DNA of 64,000 bases from Psychrobacter fulvigenes (GTDB taxonomy: Bacteria > Pseudomonadota > Gammaproteobacteria > Pseudomonadales > Moraxellaceae), in NCBI RefSeq assembly GCF_904846155.1, contig NZ_CAJGZP010000001.1, positions 3,038,001-3,102,000 of the forward strand. Reading direction: 5' to 3'. Below, piece after piece: positions 24,376-33,954 of this stretch. Below the pieces are notes generated by a model. The model did not search any database, was not told where the DNA came from, and saw nothing but the letters and a program-made list of their open reading frames with translations. The position numbers were made by a program, and so were the translations under genes. The first letter of the stretch is position 1; every line of letters starts with the position of its first letter.

Positions 24376-26205
24376 ATGCAAGAGCAAGATAAGCAAACGC
24401 CAGTTGTTGATGCTGATAGCGTCAACACTGATGCACCAGTAGCTGTAGATACATCTAAGCCAGAGCCGACGCAAGAGGTTGCCATCGAAGAAGCGCCTGT
24501 TGAGGAAGTCGCTGTTGAGCAAGCACCTGAGCCTGCTCCAGTAGAGCCTGAAATCGAGCGTGAGTCGATGGAGTTTGACGTCATCATCGTCGGTGGTGGA
24601 CCTGCGGGGCTATCTACTGCTATCCGTTTACGTCAGTTAGCTATTGAAGCTGGCAACGATGAGTTTATGGTCTGTGTGGTCGAAAAAGGCTCTGAATTTG
24701 GTGCACACACGCTTTCTGGCGCTGTCATCGAGCCACGTGCGTTAGATGAGCTGATACCAGACTGGAAAGCCAAAGGCGCACCTCTCAATGTGCCAGCGAC
24801 TGAGGACCGTGTCTATATGCTTGGCTCTGCGACCAAGTCGACCAAGCTCCCCGACTCCATCGTTCCAGCCAGTATGCATAATAAAGGCAACTATATCGTC
24901 TCACTTGGAAATGTCGTACGTTGGCTCGCTGAGCAAGCCGAAGAGCTAGAGGTCATGATGTTCCCAGGCTTCCCTGCTTCTGACATCCTCTATAACGATG
25001 ACGGTTCAGTGAAAGGTATCTTAACGGGTGATATGGGCGTTGCTGCGGATGGCGAGGCCAAACCTAGTTTTGAGCCAGGTTATGAATTACTGGCAAAGTA
25101 CACCGTCTTTGCTGAAGGCTGCCGTGGTCATCTCGGTAAGCGCTTAATCAGCCGTTTCAATCTCGATAAAGACAGTGATCCACAGCATTATGGCATTGGC
25201 CTAAAAGAGCTATGGGAAGTTGATCCAGCCAAGCATGAAGAAGGCGTGGTCATGCATGGCTCAGGTTGGCCACTGACTGATACGGGTTCTTCTGGTGGCT
25301 GGTGGTTATATTTTGATGAAAACAACCAAGTCAGCTTTGGTATGGTCATCGACCTATCCTACTCAAATCCTTACATGTCACCGTTTGATGAAATGCAGCG
25401 TCTAAAACTGCACCCAGTCATTCGCGATGTCCTAGAAGGCGGCAAGCGTATCTCTTACGGAGCACGTGCGTTGACGAAAGGCGGGCTTAATTCACTGCCT
25501 AAGTTCACCTTTCCAGGTGGCGTCTTAGTCGGCGACGACGCTGGCTTTTTGAACCCTGCAAAAATCAAAGGCACACATACCTCAATGAAGTCAGGCATGC
25601 TCGCAGCCGAAGCTATCTTTGAAGCGCTGCAAGCAGATCGTCAGCATGATGACGTTATTGCATATAGCACTATGTTTAAAGAGTCATGGCTCTATCAGGA
25701 TAACTACGAAGCACGTAATTTCTCTCCAGCAATGCATCGTATGGGACAATGGATGGGTGGCGCCTTTACCTTCCTAGAGCAAAACCTGCTCAAAGGCAAA
25801 ATGCCACTGACCATTCGTGATAATCAACCCGATTATGATCAGCTAGAGCGTGCAGCCCATGCTTATCAGCCTGTCTATCCTAAGCCTGACGGTAAGCTGG
25901 TATTTGATAAGCTGTCCTCGGTATTTATCTCCAATACCAACCATGCCGAAGATCAACCCTCGCATCTAAAGCTGACAGACGCGACAGTCCCTGTTTCAAT
26001 CAACTTACCGTTATATGCTGAGCCTGCGCGTTTATACTGCCCAGCTGGCGTTTACGAAATAGTCAAAGATGCTGAAGGGGCCAAGTTTGTCATCAATGCG
26101 CAAAACTGCGTACATTGTAAAACTTGCGACATCAAAGACCCATCGCAAAACATTACTTGGGTCTCGCCAGAAGGTGGCGGTGGTCCTAACTATCCAAACA
26201 TGTAG
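24376..26205 (+). CDS. Electron transfer flavoprotein-ubiquinone oxidoreductase
   Basis: A 609-residue membrane-associated iron-sulfur flavoprotein that passes electrons from ETF (fatty acid and amino acid oxidation) to ubiquinone. The FAD motif is DVIIVGGGPAGLSTAIRLRQ from about residue 69. VEKGSEFGAHTLSGAVIEPRALDEL, a GVVMHGSGWPL segment and FPGGVLVGDDAGFLNPAKIKGTHTSMKSG are family blocks. The 4Fe-4S cysteines are in LYCPAGVY and NCVHCKTCDIKDPSQN. The first 65 residues are a Pro/Glu/Val-rich low-complexity extension not usual in the family. A start at the internal Met before EFDVIIVGG would remove it, but no ribosome-binding site supports that, whereas CAGGAG precedes 24376. Confidence 0.94.
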   Translation: MQEQDKQTPVVDADSVNTDAPVAVDTSKPEPTQEVAIEEAPVEEVAVEQAPEPAPVEPEIERESMEFDVIIVGGGPAGLSTAIRLRQLAIEAGNDEFMVCVVEKGSEFGAHTLSGAVIEPRALDELIPDWKAKGAPLNVPATEDRVYMLGSATKSTKLPDSIVPASMHNKGNYIVSLGNVVRWLAEQAEELEVMMFPGFPASDILYNDDGSVKGILTGDMGVAADGEAKPSFEPGYELLAKYTVFAEGCRGHLGKRLISRFNLDKDSDPQHYGIGLKELWEVDPAKHEEGVVMHGSGWPLTDTGSSGGWWLYFDENNQVSFGMVIDLSYSNPYMSPFDEMQRLKLHPVIRDVLEGGKRISYGARALTKGGLNSLPKFTFPGGVLVGDDAGFLNPAKIKGTHTSMKSGMLAAEAIFEALQADRQHDDVIAYSTMFKESWLYQDNYEARNFSPAMHRMGQWMGGAFTFLEQNLLKGKMPLTIRDNQPDYDQLERAAHAYQPVYPKPDGKLVFDKLSSVFISNTNHAEDQPSHLKLTDATVPVSINLPLYAEPARLYCPAGVYEIVKDAEGAKFVINAQNCVHCKTCDIKDPSQNITWVSPEGGGGPNYPNM

Positions 26206-26238
26206 GCGCCAAAATATGTAAGCATTGAACTAAGTCTA

Positions 26239-26282
26239 ATAAAAAACCCCGTTCAAATATCGAACGGGGTTTTTTATTTTTT
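26239..26282. terminator. Bidirectional Rho-independent terminator
   Basis: A 14-bp stem AAAAAACCCCGTTC / GAACGGGGTTTTTT (26241-26275) lies between two convergent genes, with T-runs on both strands. Confidence 0.93.
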
Positions 26283-26352
26283 AATGATACCAACGACTGT
26301 TCATTCTATTAGGGTCTGTTGACCAGTCAAATAATATATAAAACTAACAACC

Positions 26353-27849
26353 CTAGTCTGTCCAAGCATCACGGTTGGCTTCATCTTTTAGCTTCACAAA
26401 GTCATTAGGATCAAACTTAATCTGCTCACCTGTTTTGCCTTCTTTTACTTGGCGCTCATAGTCACGTAATATTCTAAGTGCAACTGGAGACAATAGTAAA
26501 ATAGCCACCAAGTTAACCAATGCCATGAGACCCATAGATAAATCTGCAAAGTTCCATATGGTAGGCAGACTAGCGATTGCTCCGATAAATACCATACCTA
26601 GCACCATAAAGCGGAATATCATAATCATCACTTTGGCGTTTTTGGCACCAGAGATAAATTCGAGATTCGACTCACCATAGCTATAGTTGGCAATAATAGA
26701 TGTGAATGAGAAAAAGAAAATCGCAATCGCCACGAAGACCACGCCCAAATCACCGACATATTGTGACAATGCTAGCTGAGTTAGCTGAATACCCTCTTGC
26801 TCGACATTGGGATCGACGACGCCAGATAAAATAATGATGGCAGCGGTTGCTGTACAGATAACCAACGTATCCATAAACACGCCCAGCATCTGCATAAACC
26901 CTTGCACCGCTGGATGGTCGGGATGACTTTTTGCCGTTGCTGCCGCATTAGGCGCAGAACCCATACCTGCTTCGTTCGAAAATAAACCACGCTTGATACC
27001 ATTAATCATTGCCTGAGCAATACCATAACCAATGACACCACCTGCCGCTTGCTCAAAGCCAAATGCTGACTTCACAATCAAGGCAATCGCTGCAGGAAAT
27101 TCAGTAAAGTTAGTGATGATGATAAATAGGGCTAATAAAATATATAAGATAGCCATGACTGGTACGATTTTACCCGCGATACGTGCAACCGAACGCAAAC
27201 CGCCGAATACTACTGGTGCCACCAATGCAACCAGTACGGCACCTGTCATCCATGTTGGTATACCAAAAGCTTCATTGGTTGCCTGTGCAATCGTATTTGA
27301 CTGCACGCCGTTGAACGCTAAACCGAATGCCACCAACAGACACAATGAGAAAAATATCGCCAGCCAGCGTTTACCTAAACCTTTTTCTATATAATAAGCG
27401 GGACCACCACGGTAGACGTTATCTTTGTGTGGCACTTTATATGCCTGAGCCAACGTTGACTCAATAAAGCTGGTCGACATACCGACAATCGCTGTCATCC
27501 ACATCCAAAACACAGCACCTGGCCCACCGAGGTAAATCGCAATCGCGACCCCAGCCAAGTTACCCGTACCCACACGCGCGGCAAGCGATGTCATTAACGC
27601 TTCAAATGAGCTAATCCCACCATCTTTACGGCCTTGATTAGAAACACGTAATAATTTCCACATGTGACCAAAGTGGCGAAACTGAATAAAACGCGTAACC
27701 ACGGTAAAATAAATACCAGCACCAATCAGTAAGAACATCAATAGTCCGTACCAAGGATTACTCGCAATCAACCAGTCATTATTACCCCAAATGATACTAA
27801 CACCATAATTTACGATGTTGTTAAACCAACCTGCTATGCCCTCATCCAT
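26353..27849 (-). CDS. Alanine or glycine:cation symporter (AGCS family)
   Basis: A 498-residue inner-membrane Na+/amino-acid symporter with about 11 spans. Signatures include ISSFEALMTSLAARVGTGNLAGVAIAIYLGGPGAVFWMWMTA, RGGPAYYIEKGLG, and GIKRGLFSNEAGMGSAPNAAATA. ATG at 27849 is preferred: it has GAAGGTGATGAT upstream, while the longer frame starts with a GTG at 27894. It is convergent with the ETF-QO gene and followed on its 5' side by the 1-kb gap. Confidence 0.92.
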   Translation of the reverse strand: MDEGIAGWFNNIVNYGVSIIWGNNDWLIASNPWYGLLMFLLIGAGIYFTVVTRFIQFRHFGHMWKLLRVSNQGRKDGGISSFEALMTSLAARVGTGNLAGVAIAIYLGGPGAVFWMWMTAIVGMSTSFIESTLAQAYKVPHKDNVYRGGPAYYIEKGLGKRWLAIFFSLCLLVAFGLAFNGVQSNTIAQATNEAFGIPTWMTGAVLVALVAPVVFGGLRSVARIAGKIVPVMAILYILLALFIIITNFTEFPAAIALIVKSAFGFEQAAGGVIGYGIAQAMINGIKRGLFSNEAGMGSAPNAAATAKSHPDHPAVQGFMQMLGVFMDTLVICTATAAIIILSGVVDPNVEQEGIQLTQLALSQYVGDLGVVFVAIAIFFFSFTSIIANYSYGESNLEFISGAKNAKVMIMIFRFMVLGMVFIGAIASLPTIWNFADLSMGLMALVNLVAILLLSPVALRILRDYERQVKEGKTGEQIKFDPNDFVKLKDEANRDAWTD

Positions 27850-28962
27850 ATCATCACCTTCGATTGCTGATTTATATCTTACTGAGATTTGCACTCAAAT
27901 CATAAGCTTCAATTACACATTGTTTTAGCACTGCCTACTTATTGTATTTCAGTTTTATACAGTAGCCATTTTTTATGCCAGATATTCTTAGCATTTACTC
28001 TTAGCATTCTTGTATCGTACGCTAATATTTGTCAGTTATACAACTGAGATAACGATAGCCATCAACCCTTACTGTCTCTATCAAATCTTTACTAGAAATA
28101 AAAATAGCTTATGCGAAGTATAAACTTTAAAATAACCATAGAGATTAATGATATATTTATCGTATAATGATAGCATTAGAGTCAGTATTATCGTTTCAAG
28201 CGCTCTAAACCTTGTAAGACTTCTACTAAATAATGTTTTGTTACACAAAGTAATTTAAAATTATTTATTGTTAATTTTATAAAAATTGTATATATTCCTA
28301 ATTAGTTTATAAGTGTTGAGTCTCCTAACAAAGTATAAAAACGGAAATCATAACCATTTACAGGCAGCACTTTATACAATAATAACCAACTTTCATATTC
28401 TTAACCTTTAATTAATACCATTGAATTTTGAATAAAGTATCTAGTCAGGAAGACAAGAGAGATAAAGAACAGCGGAATGTTATACCCTACCAACCTTCCC
28501 TAGAATTATCATCACATTAGTGACACTATAGTTAATATGTAATATGACATATAACACCTAGCCCACCGTTTTAGCGATTAAATAATATAAAAATAAAACG
28601 CTAATTTGGTATATACAAATCGAGTATAAGTTATTAATGGTCGTGGATTATATATTTATCCATATTATTTTACACTCTATTCTATATTTTATTTGTTAGC
28701 AGTACTGAGTGTTTTATTGCTAACTCTTATAGATATGAGACCCAAGCGTCTATCATATCTATAGAGTCATGTAATCTGCACTCATTTTAGTAACTTTGAT
28801 CATTGATGCTAGTTGATCATTCTGTTTTAGTTGTCTATGCCGTATGGCTTTATGATTACGATATAAACGATACTGCTTCATGCGGTATGCGCTAAACCAC
28901 AATGACTTGTTAGGATACAGTCAGTGATCTTGTATTTTTTGTCAGGCAAAAGGAGTTGTCCT
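27850..28962. other. Long AT-rich regulatory gap
   Basis: About 1.1 kb without a supported gene, between two divergently transcribed transporter genes. It contains a strong inverted repeat at 28728-28763 and two TTGATCATT direct repeats (28796-28804, 28813-28821) within 240 bases of the DUF4212 start. The rest is low-complexity AT-rich sequence. Confidence 0.5.
28728..28763. promoter_or_regulatory. Inverted repeat upstream of the DUF4212-symporter operon
   Basis: Perfect 11-base arms TATAGATATGA (28728-28738) and TCATATCTATA (28753-28763). With one bulged T the pairing extends to CTC/GAG outside. The position, about 200 bases before 28963, fits an operator or a leader hairpin. Confidence 0.45.
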
Positions 28963-29223
28963 ATGGAGAACCACAACGATCCATCCGGTTATTGGCGCGC
29001 CAACGTGCGTCTTATCTTAGGTAGCTTAGTTATTTGGGCACTATGTTCTTATGGCTTTGGAATCTTATTACGCCCTTTATTAGCAGGTATCAAAATTGGT
29101 GGTACCGACTTAGGCTTTTGGTTCGCTCAGCAAGGATCCATTGGGGTATTTATCGTTTTAATTTTCTTCTACGCATGGCGTATGAATAAATTAGATAAAC
29201 AATATGGCGTAGACGAGGAATAG
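28963..29223 (+). CDS. DUF4212 domain-containing small symporter subunit
   Basis: An 86-residue membrane protein starting MENHNDPSGYWRANVRLI, with two spans (about residues 18-36 and 53-71) and RMNKLDKQYGVDEE at the end. This is the small subunit family that always precedes a sodium:solute symporter of the VC_2705 type. ATG at 28963 has AAAAGGAG about 8 bases upstream. It is 4 bases before the large subunit, so they are translationally coupled. Confidence 0.92.
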   Translation: MENHNDPSGYWRANVRLILGSLVIWALCSYGFGILLRPLLAGIKIGGTDLGFWFAQQGSIGVFIVLIFFYAWRMNKLDKQYGVDEE

Positions 29224-29227
29224 CCCC

Positions 29228-31096
29228 ATGAGTCAATTTACGATTAACATTATTTTTGTGGGTCTATCCTTCGCTCTTTACTTCGGTATTGCGATTTGGG
29301 CTCGTGCTGGAACGACCAGTGAGTTCTATGTTGCAGGTGGCGGTGTCCACCCAGTAGTCAACGGTATGGCAACAGCAGCAGATTGGATGAGTGCTGCGTC
29401 ATTCATTTCAATGGCAGGTATCATTGCCGCTGGTGGTTATGGCGCATCCACTTACTTGATGGGTTGGACGGGCGGTTATGTTCTATTAGCCATGCTCCTA
29501 GCGCCTTATCTACGTAAGTTCGGTAAGTTTACAGTACCTGATTTTATCGGTGATCGCTTTTATTCTAAGACCGCTGCTATGATCGCAGTAGTTTGTTTGA
29601 TTATCGCTTCTACCACTTACGTTATCGGTCAGATGACAGGTGCTGGTGTTGCTTTCTCACGTTTCTTAGAAGTTGAAAACACTACTGGTCTGATTATTGC
29701 TGCTGTCGTCGTATTCTTCTACGCGGTACTTGGTGGTATGAAAGGGATTACCTACACGCAGGTTGCGCAGTATGTGGTTCTTATGATTGCTTATACTATC
29801 CCAGCGGTCTTTATCTCACTTGAGCTAACTGGTAATCCGATTCCAGGTTTGGGCTTGTTCTCAACCCATACTGAATCAGGTATTCCTTTATTAACCAAGC
29901 TTGATCAGATAGTAACTGATTTAGGCTTTACCGCTTATACGGCTGACGTACCCAACAAGCTAAACATGGTACTGTTTACTTTATCACTTATGATTGGTAC
30001 AGCAGGTCTACCACACGTCATCATTCGCTTCTTCACCGTACCTAAAGTCGCTGATGCCCGTTGGACAGCAGGTTGGACATTAGTCTTTATCTCATTGCTA
30101 TACTTCACTGCTCCTGCAGTTGGTGCTATGGCGCGTCTAAACTTGAATGATACTATTTTCCCACAAGGCATTGATCAACCAGCTCTTTCATATGAGCAGC
30201 GTCCTGATTGGATGAAAACATGGGAAGATACGGGTCTTATTAAATATAACGACTTAAATAATGATGGCCGTATTCAAAGATACTTTGATAGCGGGCTTGG
30301 TGCAGCTACGATAGCTTTGGCAACAGCCGAAGCTGAAGGCGGCGATGTTACAGCAGCACAAGCTGCAGTTGCAAAAGCACAGGCAGCACATGATCTAGAG
30401 CTTGATGGCCGCTTTGCAGAGGCTGGTTGGGCAGGTAATGAGCTTGATGTGAACGCTGATATCTTAGTACTGGCCAACCCAGAAATCGCCCAACTTCCAC
30501 CTTGGGTTATCGGTCTTATCGCCGCTGGTGGTTTGGCAGCAGCATTATCGACAGCAGCAGGACTATTGCTTGCTATCTCATCTGCCATTAGTCATGACTT
30601 GATCAAACGTAACCTTAACCCTAACATCACGGATAAAGGCGAGCTACTAGTAGCACGTATCACCATGAGTGTTGCGATTGTGGTGGCCACATGGCTGGGT
30701 ATTAATCCTCCAGGGTTTGCTGCACAGGTGGTAGCCTTAGCCTTTGGTATTGCTGGTGCGTCATTGTTCCCAGCGCTAATGATGGGGATTTTCTCTAAGC
30801 GTATTAACAACCTTGGCGCTATCGCTGGTATGTTAACGGGCTTGATTACTATCTTAGTCTATATCTTTGTGTTCAAAGGTTGGTTCTTCATCAGTGGTAC
30901 CGCTAACTTCCCTGATACAGAAGAGTACTGGTTATTTGGTATCTCGCCACTATCATTTGGCGCGGTCGGTGCCTTAATCAACTTTATCGTAGCATTCGCA
31001 GTTTCTTATGCGACTGCGCCACCACCGGCACATATCCAAGAGTTGGTTGAAAGCGTACGTTCTCCACGCGGTGCTGGCGGGGCAGTCGACCACTAG
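29228..31096 (+). CDS. Sodium:solute symporter, VC_2705-like (acetate/monocarboxylate type)
   Basis: A 622-residue transporter with about 13 membrane spans: FYVAGGGVHPVVNGMATAADWMSAASFISMAG is the SSF signature. Other blocks include GGYVLLAMLLAPYLRKFGKFTVPDFIGDRFYS and TAGLPHVIIRFFTVPKVADAR. A soluble insert of about 100 residues (about 315-420) interrupts the membrane core and holds an EF-hand-like loop DLNNDGRIQRYF at 342-353 and an Ala/Glu-rich helix. Paired with DUF4212. Substrate not determined; acetate or related monocarboxylates are the usual guess for relatives. A terminator follows at 31140. Confidence 0.9.
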   Translation: MSQFTINIIFVGLSFALYFGIAIWARAGTTSEFYVAGGGVHPVVNGMATAADWMSAASFISMAGIIAAGGYGASTYLMGWTGGYVLLAMLLAPYLRKFGKFTVPDFIGDRFYSKTAAMIAVVCLIIASTTYVIGQMTGAGVAFSRFLEVENTTGLIIAAVVVFFYAVLGGMKGITYTQVAQYVVLMIAYTIPAVFISLELTGNPIPGLGLFSTHTESGIPLLTKLDQIVTDLGFTAYTADVPNKLNMVLFTLSLMIGTAGLPHVIIRFFTVPKVADARWTAGWTLVFISLLYFTAPAVGAMARLNLNDTIFPQGIDQPALSYEQRPDWMKTWEDTGLIKYNDLNNDGRIQRYFDSGLGAATIALATAEAEGGDVTAAQAAVAKAQAAHDLELDGRFAEAGWAGNELDVNADILVLANPEIAQLPPWVIGLIAAGGLAAALSTAAGLLLAISSAISHDLIKRNLNPNITDKGELLVARITMSVAIVVATWLGINPPGFAAQVVALAFGIAGASLFPALMMGIFSKRINNLGAIAGMLTGLITILVYIFVFKGWFFISGTANFPDTEEYWLFGISPLSFGAVGALINFIVAFAVSYATAPPPAHIQELVESVRSPRGAGGAVDH

Positions 31097-31139
31097 ACAC
31101 TAAGTGATTTGTAAGTGACTTATATTTACTAGACTAACT

Positions 31140-31178
31140 ATCACTCACAGGCAGCAGCTGCTTGTGAGTGATTTTTTT
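31140..31178 (+). terminator. Rho-independent terminator of the symporter operon
   Basis: A 10-bp stem ATCACTCACA / TGTGAGTGAT (31140-31149 with 31162-31171) followed by seven T. Confidence 0.92.
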
Positions 31179-31269
31179 ATCCTATTATCGTTAAAAAACA
31201 TCATTAAAAAAGATTTTTACTACTGGTGTTTGTTATATTAAATGCGCTTTTCGTATTAAGGAAAATTTT

Positions 31270-31812
31270 ATGCTTTATGAGTTTATCGCGACCATAGCTG
31301 CTGCATTTGGCATGGCTGGGTTAGCACTTGTCATAACTCATCTCAGTAAACTGGCAGGAAAACGTGCACCAAAATGGCTGATACCGTTGTTCGCTGCTAT
31401 CGGTATTTTTGGTTTTCAGATACATCAAGAATATAACTGGTATGATCAGCAGGTCAATCAGCTACCTGACGGAGTGACCGTTGTAAAAACAGCCGAAAGC
31501 ACGGAATGGTTCCGTCCTTGGTCGTATGTTAAACCGCAAATATTACGTTTTATAGCTGCAGATACTGGCAACGCAACTGCACAAATAAATGACCCAAATA
31601 TATATCTTGTGAATTTATACTTATTTGAAAGACGTAGAAGTGTGCAACAGATTCCACAAGTCATAGATTGCGCTGCACCTGCACGCGCAGATTATGTGAT
31701 ACCAGCGAAAGACAGTAAGCTGACAATCGACGAACATGTAAAACAAACGACTATGTGGCGACCATTAGAAACAGATGATCCATTATTTATCAATATCTGT
31801 AATAAAACCTAA
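31270..31812 (+). CDS. Hypothetical membrane protein
   Basis: 180 residues that I do not assign to a named family. Two membrane helices are predicted at about 5-25 and 38-54, then a soluble domain, probably periplasmic, beginning IHQEYNWYDQQVNQLPDGVTVVKT. The pattern EWFRPWSYVKPQILRFIAAD and the conserved-looking CAAPARADYV suggest a real conserved gene. The start follows TAAGGAAAATTTT. It is convergent with the rhomboid gene 12 bases away. Confidence 0.65.
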   Translation: MLYEFIATIAAAFGMAGLALVITHLSKLAGKRAPKWLIPLFAAIGIFGFQIHQEYNWYDQQVNQLPDGVTVVKTAESTEWFRPWSYVKPQILRFIAADTGNATAQINDPNIYLVNLYLFERRRSVQQIPQVIDCAAPARADYVIPAKDSKLTIDEHVKQTTMWRPLETDDPLFINICNKT

Positions 31813-31824
31813 CTTTATCGTCGA

Positions 31825-32430
31825 TTAATAACGCTGAACACGGTCCGTATATTGGTGTTTGGAGTTTGCCCCTAATAGTAAGCCGGCGCATAGACCACCA
31901 AAGTGCGCCGCAAATGAGATTCCTGGCTGCGGCGTTAGACCCTGTTTAATGGTGAGCCAATATCCTGCACCCATCACAATACACGCAAGCAGATAACCCC
32001 AGCGTCGAGCGAATACTGCCCCACCTATCATATAACCAAGCATAGCAAAACAAAGCCCTGACGCGCCTATATGAATAGATAATGGCGATCCAAGTAGCCA
32101 AGTTACTGCACCTGATGCAACTATAAGTTTCAAAACCGTACGATAGGCATTACTTTCGAAAAGTCCAAATAAAAAGAGAATTTGCAATAACGTCAATGTA
32201 TTACCCAGCAGATGCGCAAAATTACCATGCATCGTCCATGAAGCAAACACTCCGATCAAACTGCCCACATCAAAAGCACGTGGCACAATACCAAATATAT
32301 TCCAGAGACCAAACAGTGCTACTTTATTAATGAAATACATTGCCCACATCGGTATTAGCACAAAAGCATATAAGCCAATAACTTGCTTGATCCTAACCAT
32401 CATCAGTGCTAATAACTGTCGCCATTTCAT
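31825..32430 (-). CDS. Rhomboid family intramembrane serine protease
   Basis: A 201-residue, six-span membrane protein. The catalytic dyad is Ser124 in HIGASGL and His176 in SFAAHFGGLCAG. The HGN motif that helps form the oxyanion hole is at 68-70 (MHGNFAHLLGN). All features needed for activity are present, and the size is the compact bacterial form without extra domains. Natural substrates unknown. It ends 12 bases from the convergent hypothetical gene and lies 51 bases downstream of the 5'-nucleotidase gene on the same strand. Confidence 0.9.
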   Translation of the reverse strand: MKWRQLLALMMVRIKQVIGLYAFVLIPMWAMYFINKVALFGLWNIFGIVPRAFDVGSLIGVFASWTMHGNFAHLLGNTLTLLQILFLFGLFESNAYRTVLKLIVASGAVTWLLGSPLSIHIGASGLCFAMLGYMIGGAVFARRWGYLLACIVMGAGYWLTIKQGLTPQPGISFAAHFGGLCAGLLLGANSKHQYTDRVQRY

Positions 32431-32481
32431 ACCTTGTTTTTTCCTCTGATTATTCTCATGCTCATTCTATTCAGTCTTATA

Positions 32482-33534
32482 TTAATGGTTTATAGAAAAA
32501 ACAGGCTGTTGTATGGGTGTAAAAGAGAGAGTAGAAACTTCTTCGTCAACGGTTAGATAACGATTATCATGCAATAAGGAGTTAGAGTGATAAGGCACTA
32601 ACGCAGTGGGTACAAAACTACGCGCGGCATCGATATGTTTGATCGAGTCATCAAAAAAGATATGTGGGGCAAATGTTTTGAGTACTGCTGTTTTTTCCAG
32701 ACCTCCCAAGAAAAACGCCATATCCACATCCACACCCCACTCTCTTAGGGTTTTAATCGCACGCAGATCAGCAGGTGCATTACGCGCAGTAACCAAAGCA
32801 ATCTGTATCGGACTGTGCTGCAATCTTGCTGGCAAACGCTCCTGTAAGTTCGATAGTTTAATGAGCAACTCAGCATAAGGTCCTTTCTCAATTGGCAGAT
32901 CATGCATCTGTGCTTCACGCGCATGGAAAGCATCTAAGCCCTCTTGCTTATATAAAAGCTCTCCTGAATCATCGAACAATACTGCATCACCATCAAAAGC
33001 AATACGCAGCTGCTCAGTGTCAAGCTCATAGGTATTGACAGGGGTAGCATCAAGTATTGCACAGGCACAAATATTGGCATCTGCGACTTGCTGTGCATCT
33101 TCGCGATTGGTCGTCAAAAACAAATCAACTTCAAAATCAGCTATATAAGGCGCTACAAGACTACCCGAGATAAAAGCGGAACGGGAAATATTCAGCTTAT
33201 ACTCACGAATAGCATTTAGCACCTGAATACCAGTATCAGGACTACTTTTGGAAACAATAACCACTTCAACCAATGGCGCTTCTATGTCTAGCTCTTTATC
33301 TGGGCATTCATTACAATATTTATTGAGGTTTAGCAGTGCCTGAATCAAAGGATAGCCGGCACCGATGGCTAAGGGATCATCCTCGCGCTCTGCCATATAA
33401 TCACGAAACTCTTTGATAGCGCTATCAGGGCGCTGCTGCAACAGCTGTAATAAATAATTCTCAGATTCTGATAAATCAAATAGCGCGGTTGCAGAAATTG
33501 CGACTATTAAGGTATTGCTAAAATCGACTGCCAT
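32482..33534 (-). CDS. Cytosolic 5'-nucleotidase (NT5C1-like)
   Basis: 350 residues resembling the 5'-nucleotidase family (PF06189-like): VAISATALFDLSES near the N-terminus, SPDTGIQVLNAIREYKLNISRSAFISG, then IAFDGDAVLFDDSGELLYKQEGLDAFHARE and ALVTARNAPADLRAIKTLREWGV. The FDGDAVLFDD segment is the HAD-type nucleophile motif. It dephosphorylates nucleoside monophosphates. The rhomboid gene follows on the same strand; no functional link is known. Upstream lies an intergenic repeat (33573-33698). Confidence 0.88.
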   Translation of the reverse strand: MAVDFSNTLIVAISATALFDLSESENYLLQLLQQRPDSAIKEFRDYMAEREDDPLAIGAGYPLIQALLNLNKYCNECPDKELDIEAPLVEVVIVSKSSPDTGIQVLNAIREYKLNISRSAFISGSLVAPYIADFEVDLFLTTNREDAQQVADANICACAILDATPVNTYELDTEQLRIAFDGDAVLFDDSGELLYKQEGLDAFHAREAQMHDLPIEKGPYAELLIKLSNLQERLPARLQHSPIQIALVTARNAPADLRAIKTLREWGVDVDMAFFLGGLEKTAVLKTFAPHIFFDDSIKHIDAARSFVPTALVPYHSNSLLHDNRYLTVDEEVSTLSFTPIQQPVFSINH

Positions 33535-33895
33535 GACTATCTCTACTTATAGATTTGTATATAATCAATCTATCTTAAAAAAATACAGTGCTACTGGGAT
33601 GAATTTTGTGCAGCATCGAACAGTGGCGAAGTCGCCCAGTAAATAAGGAAAATTTATACCCGTAGGACTCCGTAATGGCTGTACTTTTTTATTTAAAATT
33701 CACTATATATGGAGTTTTTTGTGAGTTATTTTACTACACTCACTATCCTTTATGATAAGGAGCGTAATTATAATAACGTAATGAGAAAAAGTAGCAAGAT
33801 AGACTCTTGTCAAAAGAATGCCTTATGAGATTGGATAACTCTTATTTTAGTTCGCTGACCAAGCAATCAATCGCTTAATTGGCTTTTTAAGCTTG
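33535..33895. other. Intergenic region between nucleotidase and TRAP genes
   Basis: About 360 bases with no gene. The left part is a family B repeat; the right part is AT-rich and leads into the TRAP-operon terminator. Confidence 0.45.
33573..33698. repeat. Intergenic repeat family B, copy at 33.6 kb
   Basis: Contains ACAGTGCTACTGGGATG, then TTTTGTGCAGC, then a variable hairpin, then AGTAAATAAGGAAAATTTATACCCGTAG. Outer arms TTAAAAAAATACAG and CTGTACTTTTTTATTTAA can pair. It shares word order with the copies at 20647 and 23038. Confidence 0.65.
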
Positions 33896-33928
33896 CACAA
33901 AAAAAGCCATGTCATCACAACATGGCTC
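33896..33928 (-). terminator. Rho-independent terminator of the TRAP operon
   Basis: An 8-bp stem AGCCATGT (33905-33912) / ACATGGCT (33920-33927); on the minus strand it is followed by seven T. Confidence 0.88.
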
Positions 33929-33954
33929 TCATTAAATAACACCAGCGATCACCC

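Noticed and set aside
27850..28962. Riboswitch upstream of the AGCS or symporter genes
   Set aside because: No conserved aptamer pattern (glycine, Na+, or others) was recognised; only palindromes and direct repeats.
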